Shown piece after piece: positions 33,162-34,351 of a DNA stretch of 34,351 bases. This DNA is from Bacteroidota bacterium (GTDB lineage Bacteria > Bacteroidota > Ignavibacteria > Ignavibacteriales > Melioribacteraceae). The notes under the pieces are model-generated. The model saw only the letters and a list, made by a program, of their open reading frames with translations, was not told the origin of the DNA and searched no databases. The stretch is taken from contig JAKAEE010000031.1 of the NCBI GenBank assembly GCA_021820065.1, forward strand, positions 1 through 34,351, read 5' to 3'. The translations under genes were made by a program, and so were the position numbers. Position 1 is the stretch's first letter; each line of letters starts with the position of its first letter.

Positions 33162-34351
33162 ATGACAAAGCCCCGCTTAAGTTTCTGGCAAATTTGGAAT
33201 ATGAGTTTCGGCTTTTTCGGAATTCAGTTCGGCTTCGCTCTTCAAAACGCAAACGTCAGCAGAATTTTTGAAACTCTCGGCGCAAAGATAGACGCCATTC
33301 CGATTCTCTGGATTGCAGCGCCCATCACCGGTTTAATCGTCCAACCGATCATCGGTCACATGAGCGATAAAACATGGGGACGGCTTGGAAGACGACGCCC
33401 GTACTTTTTAACCGGCGCCATTCTCGCGTCACTTGCTTTGTTAATAATGCCAAACTCTCCTGTTCTCTGGTTTGCGGCGGGAATGTTATGGATTATGGAT
33501 GCATCAATAAATATTTCGATGGAGCCGTTCAGAGCTTTTGTCGGCGATATGCTTCCTTCCGAACAGCGCACAGTTGGTTTTTCGATGCAAAGTTTTTTCA
33601 TCGGAACCGGTGCCGTTATTGCTTCAGCTCTTCCATACATGATGACTAACTGGTTCGGGATTAGTAATACCGCACCCGAAGGAATGATTCCGCAATCGGT
33701 CAAATTTTCTTTTTACACCGGCGGTCTCGTTTTCTTTCTCGCTGTCTTATGGACTGTTATCAGATCAAAAGAGTATTCTCCGGAAGAACTTAAAAAATAC
33801 AGCGAGGAATCGGATGCCCAATCATCGCATAGACATTACGATGAAACTCCGGTAGCACATTCAAAGTTTTTCAGAAACGGTTTGATATGGACAATTGTCG
33901 GAGTCGTTTTATTCTTAGCGTTCGATCTTTTTATCTACATGGATTACGGTCTGGGAGTTTTCTTCGGCGGCATAGCTGTATTTGGACTTCTGCAAGTTTT
34001 TGTCGGCTTCCTCACAAAACAGAACAAGACCAACAACGGTTTGGTTGTGGTGATGAACGATCTGTTCAAAATGCCGAAGACAATGGTACAGCTTTCTTAC
34101 GTGCAATTCTTTTCATGGTTCGCTCTTTTTGCAATGTGGATATACACAACTCCCGCTGTCACGCATCACATTTACGGTGCAAAGGACACAACTTCTGCAC
34201 TTTACAACGAAGGTGCCGACTGGGTCGGTGTTCTGATGGCAGTCTATAACGGTTTCGCTGCCGTGATGGCATTCTTTCTTATTTGGCTTGCTAACAAAAC
34301 GAGTCGCAAAAGTGTTCACGCTATTAGTTTGGTTTGCGGCGGAATCGGTTT
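33162..34351 (+). CDS. MFS sugar transporter, SLC45/GPH-like (3' end outside window)
   Basis: An open frame starts at ATG 33162 after AGGAAAGG and is still open at the window edge, giving 396 complete codons. The protein is highly hydrophobic with repeated membrane segments. It carries the loop motif GHMSDKTWGRLGRRRPYFLTG (about residues 66-86), the Arg-rich form of MFS motif A (GRRRP) typical of SLC45 sucrose/maltose-type proton symporters and GPH relatives. The start FWQIWNMSFGFFGIQFGFALQNA also fits that group. Substrate is probably a di- or oligosaccharide, but nothing here proves it. A hydrophilic loop (about 207-245) with a short His-rich patch separates the two halves. Confidence 0.85.
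   Translation, partial: MTKPRLSFWQIWNMSFGFFGIQFGFALQNANVSRIFETLGAKIDAIPILWIAAPITGLIVQPIIGHMSDKTWGRLGRRRPYFLTGAILASLALLIMPNSPVLWFAAGMLWIMDASINISMEPFRAFVGDMLPSEQRTVGFSMQSFFIGTGAVIASALPYMMTNWFGISNTAPEGMIPQSVKFSFYTGGLVFFLAVLWTVIRSKEYSPEELKKYSEESDAQSSHRHYDETPVAHSKFFRNGLIWTIVGVVLFLAFDLFIYMDYGLGVFFGGIAVFGLLQVFVGFLTKQNKTNNGLVVVMNDLFKMPKTMVQLSYVQFFSWFALFAMWIYTTPAVTHHIYGAKDTTSALYNEGADWVGVLMAVYNGFAAVMAFFLIWLANKTSRKSVHAISLVCGGIG

Noticed and set aside
33356..33703. Minus-strand frame of 115 codons at the right edge
   Set aside because: It is antisense to the MFS transporter frame open from 33162 to the window end, which has a ribosome binding site and transporter motifs.

Overview
The window looks like the chromosome of a Gram-negative bacterium of the Bacteroidota/Chlorobi side, most likely Ignavibacteria-like. 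This is an inference from gene content and style: FadL-type outer-membrane proteins beside a GDSL lipoprotein, a peptidase MA/propeller/barrel fusion, a bifunctional PGI/PMI, a type 2 IPP isomerase, clear GGAGG-type ribosome binding sites and frequent TTG starts. There is no rRNA or other taxonomic marker in view, and I saw no rRNA, tRNA or CRISPR array.

Region 1 (about 1-3960) is accessory DNA that I read as part of an integron gene-cassette array. Related imperfect repeats of roughly 115-190 bp lie between short, co-oriented, AT-rich genes. They end in GTTAGGC/GTTAGGT/GTTATGC-type core sites and begin with inverse RYYYAAC boxes. For the first two cassettes the 5' hexamer is the exact reverse complement of the cassette's own RYYYAAC box, as expected for attC sites. 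The cassettes carry a CPBP (CAAX-like) membrane protease, a small secreted protein of unknown function, an apparently gene-less unit, a Phd/YefM-RelE/ParE toxin-antitoxin pair and an MntA-HepT toxin-antitoxin pair. No integrase is in the window and the first attC is cut by the left edge, so the array continues upstream.

Region 2 (4111-20243) is core housekeeping DNA. nagB on + faces a long run of minus-strand genes. From right to left these are: secreted endonuclease/phosphatase-like protein, SDR, YqeY, CvpA, MutS2, biotin carboxylase, biotin carrier protein, two tandem FadL porins, GDSL lipoprotein, SPOR lipoprotein, SSB, a CNNM/CorC protein, a small membrane protein, an MCE/MlaD protein and AcpS. 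Many neighbours overlap or almost touch, so several operons are likely. A hairpin terminator separates the two FadL genes, and a 154-bp element with 17-bp terminal inverted repeats sits between the GDSL and SPOR genes.

Region 3 (20324-23128) is a complete polA on +, with 5'-nuclease, 3'-5' exonuclease and polymerase motifs all intact.

Region 4 (23227-32844, minus) is a compact eight-gene unit with almost every junction overlapping: fni - prenyl synthase - HPr - EI (ptsI) - PGI/PMI - peptidase MA/propeller/outer-membrane barrel fusion - PQQ-type propeller lipoprotein - PEGA protein. It joins isoprenoid supply, a PTS phosphorelay without a visible permease, hexose-phosphate isomerisation and a three-protein envelope module. 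The envelope module is the best candidate here for an uncharacterised system.

Region 5 (33162-end) is the start of an SLC45/GPH-like MFS sugar transporter that runs off the right edge, divergent from fni across a 317-bp spacer with a perfect 8-bp hairpin.
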